A stretch of DNA of 37,955 nt from a virus. Shown here piece after piece: positions 1 through 6,075 of the stretch. Position 1 is the first letter of the stretch. Each line of letters opens with the position of its first letter. Below the pieces are notes generated by a model. That model saw only the letters and a list, made by a program, of their open reading frames with translations. It made no database searches and had not been told where the DNA came from. The DNA lies in IMG/VR virus record IMGVR_UViG_3300043640_000123, positions 1 through 37,955 of that record. One strand, given 5' to 3'. A program made the position numbers and the translations under genes.

Positions 1-257
1 CCAAGGGCGGCCAGCCGGGTCCAATGCCAGGTGATCCAGAGGATGAACAGAGCAACGGCGCGGATGGGGGTCACCCCCTTGGCGAACTTGTCCTGAACCG
101 TCCCGGAGATCGCGGGGGGCCGTACTTGCTGGCTCCACTCCCACTCCTGGGTGTTCCGAACTGGCGTAATGATCTGGGGCTCCGGGGCCCACTCCGGTCC
201 AACCGGTCCAATGGGCCGGGCCACTCCGGTCCGAACCGGCTCAATGTCCTGGGCCAT
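1..257 (-). CDS. N-terminal part of a membrane-associated protein (cut by the window edge)
   Basis: An open minus-strand frame starts at ATG 257 with a strong GGGAGGTG ribosome-binding site 7 bases upstream and runs off the left edge, giving the first 85 residues. Residues 1-60 are Pro-rich and polar with repeated PVG/PEW-like steps; from about residue 65 a hydrophobic stretch (IRAVALFILWITW) looks like the start of a membrane segment. It is transcribed divergently from the YdjM-type gene at 383, with a shared promoter/operator region between them. A cytosolic N-terminus followed by membrane segments would fit an FtsK/SpoIIIE-like translocase or another membrane protein, but too little is visible to assign a function. 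Confidence 0.7.
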   Translation of the reverse strand, partial: MAQDIEPVRTGVARPIGPVGPEWAPEPQIITPVRNTQEWEWSQQVRPPAISGTVQDKFAKGVTPIRAVALFILWITWHWTRLAAL

Positions 258-297
258 CTTGGATCACCTCCCTCACAAGGTCTTAGTGGAAGTACCC

Positions 298-326
298 ATA
301 TTGACACACGGTCAAGCACAGGTCAA
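298..326 (-). promoter_or_regulatory. Divergent promoter/operator region between 257(-) and 383(+)
   Basis: On the minus strand TTGACC (326-321) is followed after 17 bp by CAATAT (303-298), a plausible promoter for the left-edge gene. Overlapping it, TTGAC-acacg-GTCAA (301-315) is a perfect 5-bp inverted repeat of the TTGAC-N5-GGCAA element class found before the early cassettes. The same TTGACA may serve as a plus-strand -35, but the -10 at 17 bp (CAACCT) is poor. Confidence 0.5.
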
Positions 327-382
327 CCTTGGGTGGTGTACCAAATCGGTCCACGTGAACCAGAACGGAGAATGACCAGCTC

Positions 383-1084
383 ATGATGGGTGACTCACAC
401 GCGCTTACGGGGGTGGTGGCCGGGATCATCGCGGCTCACGCATTCGATTCGACATGGGCCGCGATCGGGGTGGGGGCCGTGGCCCTCCTGGGGGCCACTC
501 TGGTCCCAGACCTGGATTGCGGCTCCTCCACCGTGGCCAACACGGCCGGATGGCTGACCCGGCTCCTGTCCTGGGTGATCCGCAAAAGTACCGGCGGGCA
601 TCGGACGGCCACACACTCGATCCTGGGGGCCGCCTCCTTGGCCGTTCTGGCCCAAGTGGCGATAGACCACCGTGACCAGGGTTGGGCCATAGCGGTCCTA
701 ACCGTGATCTTGTTCCTGTGCATCGCTGGGCCACTCCGGCTCCTCCACATCCGGGGGATCCTGGACGACCTGATCCCGGCCCCGATCGCGCTGGGCATGG
801 TCATGTGGGACGCGGTCCCGCTGGACCTCGTCCCGGTCTCCCTGTTCATCGGAGTCCTCGTCCACATCCTGGGGGACATGATCACCAAGATGGGGTGTCC
901 GGTCCTGTGGCCGCTCTCGTCCGACAAGATCAACCTGGCCAGGCTCAAGGCCGGGGGCTGGACGGAGCGGAAGATCCTCAAGCCCGTGTTCGTCGTGGCC
1001 ATCCCCGTGGCCCTGTTCTGGCCCCTGATTGATCCGTACTGGGTTGACATGCTGGCAAGCCTGACTCAACATCTGGGGAGGTAG
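383..1084 (+). CDS. YdjM-like membrane-bound metal-dependent hydrolase (DUF457 type)
   Basis: A 233-residue polytopic membrane protein. The family signature is visible: H6 near the N-terminus, the acidic LVPDLD motif (D43, D45), GHRTATHS (H73, H78) and HILGDM (H161, D165), all placed as in the YdjM/DUF457 family of predicted metal-dependent hydrolases. Several hydrophobic segments alternate with these motifs. The family is widespread, often phage- or SOS-associated in other bacteria, and its substrate is unknown, so only the family is claimed. The start is ambiguous between ATG 383 and ATG 386, because the nearest GGAG is about 14 bases upstream. A promoter for the following gene lies inside its 3' end. 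Confidence 0.8.
   Translation: MMGDSHALTGVVAGIIAAHAFDSTWAAIGVGAVALLGATLVPDLDCGSSTVANTAGWLTRLLSWVIRKSTGGHRTATHSILGAASLAVLAQVAIDHRDQGWAIAVLTVILFLCIAGPLRLLHIRGILDDLIPAPIALGMVMWDAVPLDLVPVSLFIGVLVHILGDMITKMGCPVLWPLSSDKINLARLKAGGWTERKILKPVFVVAIPVALFWPLIDPYWVDMLASLTQHLGR
1044..1072 (+). promoter_or_regulatory. Cassette promoter with TTGAC-N5-GGCAA element, inside a coding end
   Basis: TTGACA (1044-1049), 17-bp spacer, CAACAT (1067-1072). The element TTGAC-atgct-GGCAA occupies 1044-1058, within the last codons of the YdjM-like gene, and leads into the gene at 1110. Confidence 0.5.
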
Positions 1085-1109
1085 TCCAACCGAGAGCACA
1101 GGAGGCAGC

Positions 1110-1319
1110 ATGGCCAGGAACGTAGCGTCCGGTAATGACAGAGTCGCGGTCCAGGTGGGCCGGGTCGTGGCGGCGGACGAGCGGCCCAAGGACGAGCCCG
1201 CGCGGACCAAGCCCCCGGCGGGAACCGGCGGAGGCAAGACCAAGAACGTGGTGGAGGGGAACGCCAAGGTGGGCCGCCAGGAGGACGTGATCAAGGGAGG
1301 TCTCAACATCTGTTGGTGA
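1110..1319 (+). CDS. Hypothetical 69-aa basic protein
   Basis: Starts at ATG 1110 behind AGGAGG at ideal spacing. It is hydrophilic, rich in Lys, Gly and Val. Near-repeated elements VQVGRVV and GNAKVGRQ, with a short Cys-containing end, recall small actinobacterial and phage proteins of unknown role. It has no membrane segment or enzyme motif. It follows the YdjM-like gene by 25 bp, but a TTGACA promoter in the end of that gene suggests independent expression. A GC hairpin lies 15 bp after its stop codon. Confidence 0.65.
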   Translation: MARNVASGNDRVAVQVGRVVAADERPKDEPARTKPPAGTGGGKTKNVVEGNAKVGRQEDVIKGGLNICW

Positions 1320-1333
1320 CCGGCCAGCACCGC

Positions 1334-1359
1334 ACAGGCTCCGCTCCGGCGGGGCCTGT
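1334..1359 (+). terminator. GC-rich hairpin after 1110-1319
   Basis: ACAGGCTCCGC pairs with GCGGGGCCTGT (one G-T pair) around a TCCG tetraloop. No U-run follows. A near copy at 4609-4633 does have a U-run, so this is probably the same terminator module. Confidence 0.55.
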
Positions 1360-1383
1360 CGCATGTCCTGGGAAAGATCTTGT

Positions 1384-1432
1384 AACCAATCTGGCCGAAT
1401 AGCTTGACGCCAGGGCAACCCATGGACATGAT
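1384..1432 (+). promoter_or_regulatory. Cassette promoter with upstream box and TTGAC-N5-GGCAA element
   Basis: The upstream box AACCAATCTGGCCGAATAGC sits immediately 5' of TTGACG (1404-1409), with a 17-bp spacer and CATGAT (1427-1432). TTGAC-gccag-GGCAA spans 1404-1418. A degenerate second copy, TTGAC-ccaag-AGCAA, follows at 1432-1446. The leader then carries the AGCAAGAACGAG sequence shared with other cassettes and a GGAGG before ATG 1470. Confidence 0.65.
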
Positions 1433-1469
1433 TGACCCAAGAGCAAGAACGAGGTCCCCAGGAGGACAC

Positions 1470-1676
1470 ATGGCCGCCAGAACCGGAACCTGTGAGCACT
1501 GCCACCAGGGCCCGATGATGTGCGACTGCTGTCCGAACGGGTGCCTGTACGCGGCATCGCTTCACTGTGACAAGTGCGGCCTGTGTGAGTGCCAGGGCGA
1601 CTGCAAGCCGGTCCGCCGGGTCCGCCGGGCCGCCAAGCCCCGTACCGCTGAATCCCTCGGGATCATCATCCCGTAA
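1470..1676 (+). CDS. Cys-rich small protein (probable zinc binder)
   Basis: A 68-residue protein starting at ATG 1470 behind CAGGAGGACAC. Residues about 8-47 hold a dense Cys/His cluster: CEHC, CDCC, C, CDKC, CEC and a final C, enough for at least two metal sites. The C-terminal third is basic (RRVRRAAK). This looks like a compact treble-clef or ribbon-like metal-binding protein that could contact nucleic acid; no named family was recognised. It follows its own cassette promoter and is followed by a hairpin. In-frame upstream ATGs lie inside the promoter and were not used. Confidence 0.75.
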   Translation: MAARTGTCEHCHQGPMMCDCCPNGCLYAASLHCDKCGLCECQGDCKPVRRVRRAAKPRTAESLGIIIP

Positions 1677-1682
1677 CCCCCC

Positions 1683-1703
1683 GGGGCCGCAACCGGCGGC
1701 CCC
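1683..1703 (+). terminator. GC-rich hairpin with AACCG loop
   Basis: GGGGCCGC-AACCG-GCGGCCCC, an 8-bp perfect stem between the Cys-rich gene and the gene at 1731. The same loop occurs in the hairpin at 5683-5707. Confidence 0.5.
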
Positions 1704-1730
1704 ACCTCCTCCCTTGGAAGGGACGAGATC

Positions 1731-2192
1731 ATGTCAAGATCTGCCACCGCGCGACTCAAGGCCGCACAGGACAACGGCGCGATCATCGTGTGTGTCTGCG
1801 CTCCCTACGTGGACCGGCCCATGTTCCACCTCCCCCGGCATAGCCGGGACGGCCAGCCCTGGGTCCTGGCGACCCAGCGCCACGAGGACAACCCGCTCCG
1901 CTACTCCGGCGGAGAGTGCAAGGCCGTGACCCCGGACGGCCAGGAGGCCCCGGCCCGCAAGCTCCGGCCCCTGGGTGAGGACCAGAAATTGGCCCTGGAC
2001 TCCCTCCGGCGTCACGGGGAGTGGCCCGGCGGTTGGTACATGACGAACACGAGCTACACGATCCGCGTCCTGGATCGCCTCGTCCGCCGGGGCCTCGTGG
2101 AGACGTTCGAGGTCCCCTCAACCTACGCTCACGGGTCCCCCGTCACTCACTACCGGCTGACCCAGGCCGGGCTGGAGGTCACGGGTGCGTAA
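1731..2192 (+). CDS. Hypothetical protein with C-terminal winged-helix-like domain
   Basis: 153 residues from ATG 1731, preceded by GGAAGGGACGAG. The N-terminal half (to about residue 75) has CVCAPY and GGECKA and no recognised fold. From about residue 80 to the end the pattern (LGEDQKLALDSL, a helical turn with YTIRVLDRLVRRGLV, then a beta-strand pair ending YRLTQAGLEV) is typical of a MarR/winged-helix DNA-binding domain: recognition helix, wing and the common LTxxG ending. It may therefore be a small transcription factor acting on the phage or the host. Its 3' end overlaps the next gene by 8 bp, which suggests translational coupling. Confidence 0.7.
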   Translation: MSRSATARLKAAQDNGAIIVCVCAPYVDRPMFHLPRHSRDGQPWVLATQRHEDNPLRYSGGECKAVTPDGQEAPARKLRPLGEDQKLALDSLRRHGEWPGGWYMTNTSYTIRVLDRLVRRGLVETFEVPSTYAHGSPVTHYRLTQAGLEVTGA

Positions 2193-2460
2193 GCGGTGGT
2201 GGAGCGCGATCACGGCCAGCACGGGGGCCACCCTCGTCCGGGAGTCGCTCAAGGGCCGCAAGGTCTGGAGCGGCTACCGGGTGCGGGTCCGGCTCTCCCT
2301 GGCCCGTGAGCCCGATCGGACCGTGTTCCTGGAGCTGACCCCCGACGCGGCGGAGAACTGGGCCCTGGACGTCCTGGAGGCCGTGGACAGGGCCCGGGAG
2401 CTGAACACCAAGACCAAGGCCGGGCCGGACCCGCTCCTGGAGAGAGGTAAGCGATCATGA
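2185..2460 (+). CDS. Hypothetical 91-aa protein
   Basis: GTG start at 2185 overlapping the previous gene; the stop overlaps the following ATG as ATGA. The N-terminus is basic (MRKRWW) and the middle contains alternating strands (YRVRVRLSLA, RTVFLELT) followed by a helix (ENWALDVLEAVDRARELN). No family was recognised. The tight overlap on both sides makes it a member of the coupled run 1731-2756. Confidence 0.65.
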   Translation: MRKRWWSAITASTGATLVRESLKGRKVWSGYRVRVRLSLAREPDRTVFLELTPDAAENWALDVLEAVDRARELNTKTKAGPDPLLERGKRS

Positions 2461-2636
2461 AGGAGTACCAGATCCGGTACGAGGTCCACGAGCGCAATGG
2501 CGGACGGTCCTGGGCCGTGGTCAAGATCGGGATCCGGGGAGGAACCCGCCACGTGGCCACATACCCCGGGACGGACAAGGTCGTGGCGGAGGACGTAGCG
2601 CGCACGCTGAACGCGTGGGCTGACCGGGAACTGTGA
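2457..2636 (+). CDS. Hypothetical 59-aa protein
   Basis: Starts at ATG 2457 in an ATGA overlap with the upstream gene. The product has two predicted strands (YQIRYEVHER, SWAVVKIGI, HVATYPG) and a C-terminal helix (VAEDVARTLNAWADREL). This compact beta-beta-beta-alpha pattern resembles other small phage accessory proteins. No known function. Confidence 0.65.
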   Translation: MKEYQIRYEVHERNGGRSWAVVKIGIRGGTRHVATYPGTDKVVAEDVARTLNAWADREL

Positions 2637-2645
2637 GGAGAGACC

Positions 2646-2756
2646 ATGAAGTGTAAGTGTGGGGCCAAGACCACAGAGGGCCACGCGGCCAAGGTGGCGA
2701 ACGGCTACGGACCGCACGTGTTCCGCCTGTCGGTCTGGGGAGACGCGCGCAAGTAA
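2646..2756 (+). CDS. 36-aa microprotein with CxC motif
   Basis: ATG 2646 with GGAGAG upstream. The product begins MKCKCG and contains a His (GYGPHV), giving a possible half metal site. It is the last gene of the 1731-2756 run and ends just before a 10-bp inverted repeat. The strong ribosome-binding site and position support it despite its length. Confidence 0.55.
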   Translation: MKCKCGAKTTEGHAAKVANGYGPHVFRLSVWGDARK

Positions 2757-2760
2757 AGAT

Positions 2761-2804
2761 CTTGCCCGGGAGTCATTGACCCCCGGGCAAGGTCATGTCA
2801 GTAT
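2761..2804 (+). promoter_or_regulatory. Cassette promoter overlapping a 10-bp inverted repeat
   Basis: CTTGCCCGGG (2761-2770) is inverted at 2782-2791. Inside it TTGACC (2776-2781), 17 bp, CAGTAT (2799-2804) forms a promoter, and TTGAC-ccccg-GGCAA (2776-2790) is the operator-like element. The hairpin may also end the upstream transcript. Confidence 0.65.
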
Positions 2805-2843
2805 CTAGGTAGATAGTCAAACACGAGCCCCAAGGAGGGCCCC

Positions 2844-3380
2844 ATGGCCCGCAAGGTCAAGCCGTTCCAGATCACCCGGGACTCCAGTGACGCGGCCAAG
2901 TACGGATACACGAACGAGGTCCTGGAGTTCGGGCCGCGCTACTCCCCGCCGGTTGACAACACCCTGATCATGAACATCTTCCACGGGACCATGGACGGGG
3001 GGATCTCGATCCTCATGGACCACGAGGCCGTGGCCAAGCTCCTGGCCTGGCTCTCCGCCGACGTGGATTTCTGGCTGGGGACCATTGAGTTCCCGGAGCT
3101 CCAGACCTCCGCCGAACTCTCCCGCCGGGTCCACAGCATGACCGGGGAGGAGCTCGTGGACGTGCGGATCTGGTGGCACGGATCCAAGAGGGCCCGCTCC
3201 TACCACCTGACCCCCCGTCAGCGTGAGGCCGTGGTGGAGTTCCTCCAGGAGGCCCTGGCGGGCCGCTGGGAGGGCTGGCTGTCCCCGGAGGACGTCCCCA
3301 TGGCCTACCACGGCCACGTCACCACGAACGGGGTCAAGGCCCCATGCAAGCTCTGTGACCTCCGGGCCGTCAAGGCCTGA
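2844..3380 (+). CDS. Hypothetical 178-aa protein
   Basis: ATG 2844 behind AAGGAGGGCCCC. A soluble, mixed alpha/beta protein; visible features are the strand TLIMNIFHG, a helix EAVAKLLAWLSADVDFWLG, a second helix region PRQREAVVEFLQEALAGRWEGWL, and a C-terminal CKLCD Cys pair with an upstream His pair (YHGH) that could bind a metal. No family was recognised. It is the first gene of a cassette with its own promoter and a hairpin after its stop. Confidence 0.7.
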   Translation: MARKVKPFQITRDSSDAAKYGYTNEVLEFGPRYSPPVDNTLIMNIFHGTMDGGISILMDHEAVAKLLAWLSADVDFWLGTIEFPELQTSAELSRRVHSMTGEELVDVRIWWHGSKRARSYHLTPRQREAVVEFLQEALAGRWEGWLSPEDVPMAYHGHVTTNGVKAPCKLCDLRAVKA

Positions 3381-3390
3381 CCACCCCCCG

Positions 3391-3411
3391 GGGCCGCCGG
3401 TCCGGCGGCCC
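3391..3411 (+). terminator. GC-rich hairpin
   Basis: GGGCCGCC-GGTCC-GGCGGCCC between two genes of the same strand; no U-run. Confidence 0.45.
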
Positions 3412-3437
3412 TCGATCCCCCTGGAGGGACACGCACC

Positions 3438-3965
3438 ATGGATGGTTACCCGCTCCTCACAGAGACCGCCGCCGGAGCCCCGCTCTCGGAGGTCTGGGTC
3501 CAGTTCGATGTCCACCCGGCCACATCCCGACAGGGCCTCACGGAGGTCCGCCTCCACGCCGGGGTGGTGGACGAGGTGGCGGTGGAGTTCTTCTGTTACG
3601 GCGGATGCTGCCTCCTGGCCGCCGCCATGCATGAGCGCTCCGGCTGGCCGCTCATGGCCTACTACGTGAACCGACCAGACGGAAAGTTGGCCATTGCTCA
3701 CCTGGGGGTCATGACCCCGGAGGAGGAGTTCCTGGACGTCCAGGGGGTCCGCTCCTATGGGGACCTCGTGGCCGACTACGGCCAGGGGTGGCGGCGGACG
3801 CACACCCTGGCGGAGGCCGTGGCCCTGGACGCGATCAGCGCGGACGGGTGGCGCTCCAATCTCGGAGGAGAGCACATCCGGGAGATCGTCTGGTATTTCG
3901 CAGAACAGACCCTACTTAAGGCCACCCTGGCCGACTCGATCCCCCAAGGAGGGACCCCATCATGA
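3438..3965 (+). CDS. Hypothetical 175-aa protein
   Basis: ATG 3438 behind CTGGAGGGACACGCACC. It begins with strands (SEVWVQFDV, LTEVRLHAGVVDEVAVEFF) and contains CYGGCC around residue 55, an acidic EEEFLDVQG loop and a C-terminal helical part (GGEHIREIVWYFAEQTLLKAT). It is soluble and of no recognised family. The stop overlaps the start of the following membrane protein, so the two are probably co-translated. Confidence 0.7.
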   Translation: MDGYPLLTETAAGAPLSEVWVQFDVHPATSRQGLTEVRLHAGVVDEVAVEFFCYGGCCLLAAAMHERSGWPLMAYYVNRPDGKLAIAHLGVMTPEEEFLDVQGVRSYGDLVADYGQGWRRTHTLAEAVALDAISADGWRSNLGGEHIREIVWYFAEQTLLKATLADSIPQGGTPS

Positions 3966-4441
3966 TCCTCGTCCTCACGTTCATCGCGCTGTACGCGGCC
4001 CACCAGTTCGCGGACCACTGGGTCCAGACCCATGACGAGGCGCTGGGCAAGGGAGCCCCCGGCCTCACGGGCCGCCTCTACTGCCTGGCTCACGTCTCGT
4101 CCCTCACCGCGTTCAAGACCGGGGCCCTCACGATCGCGTACGCGGTCACGGGGATCTGGCCGAACCTGTGGGCCGCCGCGCTGATCCTGGCCCTGGACGC
4201 CGGGACGCACTACTGGGCAGACCGGGCCGCCTACCACGCGGCCAAGGAGGGCCGCAAGGTCACGCTGGAGCTCCTGGCGGACAGGATGAACAAAACCGCA
4301 TTCTGGAACCTGGGCAAGACCGGCGTGGACGCGGAGGGCAAGCCCGCCGCCTCCCTGGGGACCGGTGCCTACGCCCTGGACCAGTCGTTCCACGTGGCCA
4401 TGTTGTTCCTGGCCGCCGCGATCCTGGAGCTCCTGTCATGA
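3962..4441 (+). CDS. Polytopic membrane protein, DUF3307-like pattern
   Basis: 159 residues from ATG 3962 (AAGGAGGGACCCCATC upstream). There are about four hydrophobic segments. The first carries HQFADHWVQT, reminiscent of the AHxxxDxxLQ motif of DUF3307 membrane proteins, and a second motif HYWADR follows after the third segment; conserved His and Asp residues in the membrane suggest metal or proton handling. A C-terminal LGTGAYALDQSFH motif is shared with actinobacterial and phage homologues known to me only as uncharacterised membrane proteins. Its stop overlaps the next gene (ATGA). Confidence 0.65.
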   Translation: MILVLTFIALYAAHQFADHWVQTHDEALGKGAPGLTGRLYCLAHVSSLTAFKTGALTIAYAVTGIWPNLWAAALILALDAGTHYWADRAAYHAAKEGRKVTLELLADRMNKTAFWNLGKTGVDAEGKPAASLGTGAYALDQSFHVAMLFLAAAILELLS

Positions 4442-4587
4442 CCTACGTCCACGGGGCCCTCCGGTGTAACGCGTGCCTACGGGACCGCAACGTCAAGGGC
4501 CGTCCCGGCCAGACCGTCCGGTTCACGTACACATGCGAGTGCGGATCCCGGATCGACATGCAACACACGTTCGCCTCCGTCAACTGA
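4438..4587 (+). CDS. 49-aa zinc-ribbon-like microprotein
   Basis: ATGA overlap with the membrane protein gene. The product contains CNAC and CEC separated by about 25 residues on predicted strands (VRFTYTCECG), a typical small zinc-ribbon layout. It is the last gene before the 466-bp non-coding region and is followed by an intrinsic terminator. Confidence 0.65.
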   Translation: MTYVHGALRCNACLRDRNVKGRPGQTVRFTYTCECGSRIDMQHTFASVN

Positions 4588-4608
4588 GAGGGCCGCACAG
4601 GCCCGCAC

Positions 4609-4633
4609 AGGCCCCGCTCCGGCGGGGCCTTTT
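4609..4633 (+). terminator. Intrinsic terminator
   Basis: AGGCCCCGC-TCCG-GCGGGGCCT followed by TTT: 9-bp perfect stem with a stable UUCG-type tetraloop position. It ends the cassette that finishes at 4587 and is a near copy of the hairpin at 1334-1359. Confidence 0.75.
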
Positions 4634-4965
4634 CCATGTCGCCAGAGACGAGCACAGGGCCGCACAGGATCCCCGATGCGGCTCCCTGACCGGACCTCGT
4701 CCCCCTCGTCCCAAGATCGGGACGAGCCGGGACGAACACCTAGAACCAAATAACCTATCCAGCCTCGTCCCTCGTCCCGCTCGTCCCCCCCTCTTTATAG
4801 GGGGACGAAGGGACGAGAGAGGAGGATGGTTGGTTACCTGGGGAAATGCAAAACCCCACAGGCCAGGCCGTAGGGGTCCGTCCCGATCATGGAAATGCCG
4901 GTAAGCGCGTCGGAGACCTCGTCCCCGTCCCGTCCTCGTCCCTGATCTTGACCAGAAGTCCCGGG

Positions 4966-5014
4966 GACCAATCTGGCGGAATACCTTGACCGGCGGGCAA
5001 GGGTCCGGGATGAT
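4966..5014 (+). promoter_or_regulatory. Cassette promoter with upstream box and TTGAC-N5-GGCAA element
   Basis: The upstream box GACCAATCTGGCGGAATACC precedes TTGACC (4986-4991); 17 bp; GATGAT (5009-5014). TTGAC-cggcg-GGCAA spans 4986-5000. The leader repeats the AGAGCACGAACGAG sequence seen before the gene at 1470. Confidence 0.65.
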
Positions 5015-5053
5015 GGGACCAAGAGCACGAACGAGAGACCCACGGAGGTCCCC

Positions 5054-5260
5054 ATGGCCGCGATGCGAACCGCTCCCCACCGACAGTCCACCGCCGTTGA
5101 CGAGAGTCTCCGCGCGGAGGCCGCCGTGGAGCGGGACCAGTGCGGTTATTGCGGTGGCTGGTTCACCCCGGCCCCCGGAGACCTGTCCGGCGTGTGCCGT
5201 GCCCACGGTGGCATGGCGTACAACGGGCTGGCCGACTCCGCCGGACCTCTCGACTCCTGA
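5054..5260 (+). CDS. 68-aa Cys/His microprotein
   Basis: ATG 5054 behind CACGGAGGTCCCC. The N-terminal third is polar; residues about 30-50 carry CGYCGGWF and CRAHGGM, a CxxC plus CxxH set that could coordinate one zinc in a ribbon or knuckle. This is similar in style to the other small metal-binding candidates of the region. Function unknown. Confidence 0.65.
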   Translation: MAAMRTAPHRQSTAVDESLRAEAAVERDQCGYCGGWFTPAPGDLSGVCRAHGGMAYNGLADSAGPLDS

Positions 5261-5288
5261 CCCCTCACGTCCCCTGGAGGACACGATC

Positions 5289-5675
5289 ATGACCAAGACC
5301 CCCGATACCCTCCCCGCCGGTACGCCGGTCACCTGGACCCAGTACGCGCTGGACGGGGCCAACCTGATCCGGACCGGGATCGTGGTGGACCGCGCTCCCA
5401 CCCCTGAGTCCAAGGGCCACGGCTCCCGCCGGGACACTCCGGGGTTCGTCGTGGCCTACTGGGTCCACCCGGACGAGGCGGATGACCGTGACGGTTACCC
5501 GATCATCGCGGTGGCCAAGGCCTCGTCCAGCCGGTCCGCTCACGGCCGGTACGTGGATCAGGCCGGGGACCAGTTCACCACCAAGGGCGGCCTGTTCGCC
5601 TCGTGGTGCCCCGACAGCCCCACGGGCAAGCTCGTAGCGGACGGGGTCAAGCTCCTCCTGGAGCTCCACAGCTAG
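5289..5675 (+). CDS. Hypothetical 128-aa protein
   Basis: ATG 5289 behind CTGGAGGACACGATC. The beginning (PAGTPVTWTQYALDGANLIRTGIVVDRAP) reads as a small beta-barrel or SH3-like segment, and later strands (FVVAYWVHPDE, YPIIAVAKA) continue the barrel; HPDE and WCPDSP are the only notable local motifs. No family was recognised. It is followed by an AACCG-loop hairpin. Confidence 0.65.
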   Translation: MTKTPDTLPAGTPVTWTQYALDGANLIRTGIVVDRAPTPESKGHGSRRDTPGFVVAYWVHPDEADDRDGYPIIAVAKASSSRSAHGRYVDQAGDQFTTKGGLFASWCPDSPTGKLVADGVKLLLELHS

Positions 5676-5682
5676 ACCACGA

Positions 5683-5707
5683 GGGGGCCCGCAACCGGCG
5701 GGCCCCC
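5683..5707 (+). terminator. GC-rich hairpin with AACCG loop
   Basis: GGGGGCCCGC-AACCG-GCGGGCCCCC, a perfect 10-bp stem 7 bp after the stop codon; same loop as 1683-1703. Confidence 0.55.
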
Positions 5708-5730
5708 GCTCTCGTCCCTGGAGGGACGCC

Positions 5731-5913
5731 ATGCAGATCAACAATTTCAAGCACCCGGGCAAGACCACGACCCGCCGGACCGGGAAGAACTACATGGTCC
5801 AGGCGGACAACGCACCCACGGAGGCGGAGCTGACCGCCGCGCTGGCCGACGTGGTAGAGGCGGCGGCGGACGAGGTGGAGGCCAAGCTCCGCGCGGCGGG
5901 GTTGCTCCCGTGA
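5731..5913 (+). CDS. Hypothetical 60-aa protein
   Basis: ATG 5731 behind CTGGAGGGACGCC. The N-terminus is basic and polar (NNFKHPGKTTTRRTGKNY). The C-terminal 35 residues form an acidic amphipathic helix rich in Ala, Glu and Val, possibly a coiled coil or partner-binding helix. The stop overlaps the next start (GTGA). Confidence 0.6.
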   Translation: MQINNFKHPGKTTTRRTGKNYMVQADNAPTEAELTAALADVVEAAADEVEAKLRAAGLLP

Positions 5914-6059
5914 GCGGCTCCACGTGCCGTCACCCGATCACGTCCGTGGTGTCCAGCCGGACATTCACGGTCAAGATCAAGGGCAAGGACGTGACGTTCC
6001 TGGAACAGAAGCTCCGTTGCGTGGACTGTCACACGGATTGTGAAACGTCCATCACCTAA
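5910..6059 (+). CDS. 49-aa Cys/His microprotein
   Basis: GTG start in a GTGA overlap with the previous gene. The product has CRHP near the N-terminus and CVDCHTDC near the C-terminus, a zinc-binding pattern around a strand hairpin (FTVKIKGKDVTFLEQKL). It is very short, but tightly coupled and Cys-patterned. Function unknown. Confidence 0.6.
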   Translation: MSGSTCRHPITSVVSSRTFTVKIKGKDVTFLEQKLRCVDCHTDCETSIT

Positions 6060-6075
6060 CCCCAAGGAGGGGATC

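Larger units (their letters stand above)
4588..5053. other. Non-coding region with dyads of TCGTCCC; candidate origin or control region
   Basis: No convincing gene. TCGTCCC occurs at 4697, 4706, 4765, 4772, 4781, 4919 and 4936, and GGGACGA at 4719, 4729, 4802 and 4810: eleven copies in 250 bp. They form a perfect dyad CTCGTCCC-N6-GGGACGAG (4705-4726) and a nested one (CTCGTCCC 4771-4778 with GGGACGAG 4810-4817; TCGTCCCCC 4781-4789 with GGGGGACGA 4800-4808) around the AT-rich core TCTTTATA. An AT-rich patch (AACCAAATAACC) lies between them. The layout resembles an iteron origin or a multi-site operator; which one cannot be told from sequence. Confidence 0.5.

Noticed and set aside
698-1471. 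257-aa open frame on the minus strand
   Set aside because: Antisense to the YdjM-like gene and the cassette promoters; low-complexity Arg/Gly/Pro composition; no ribosome-binding site.
2817-3875. 352-aa minus-strand open frame
   Set aside because: Exact antisense of two well-supported plus genes with good ribosome-binding sites; Gly/Val/His/Arg-rich shadow typical of GC-rich DNA.
4826-4873. 15-codon ORF after GAGAGGAGG in the TCGTCCC region, possible leader peptide
   Set aside because: The ribosome-binding site abuts the ATG with no spacer; no downstream gene is close enough to be attenuated.
4580-5437. 285-aa minus-strand open frame across the gene-free region
   Set aside because: Composition is Arg/Gly/Ser-rich without domains, it lies antisense to genes at 5054 and 5289 and to the plus-strand promoter, and no start signal is seen.
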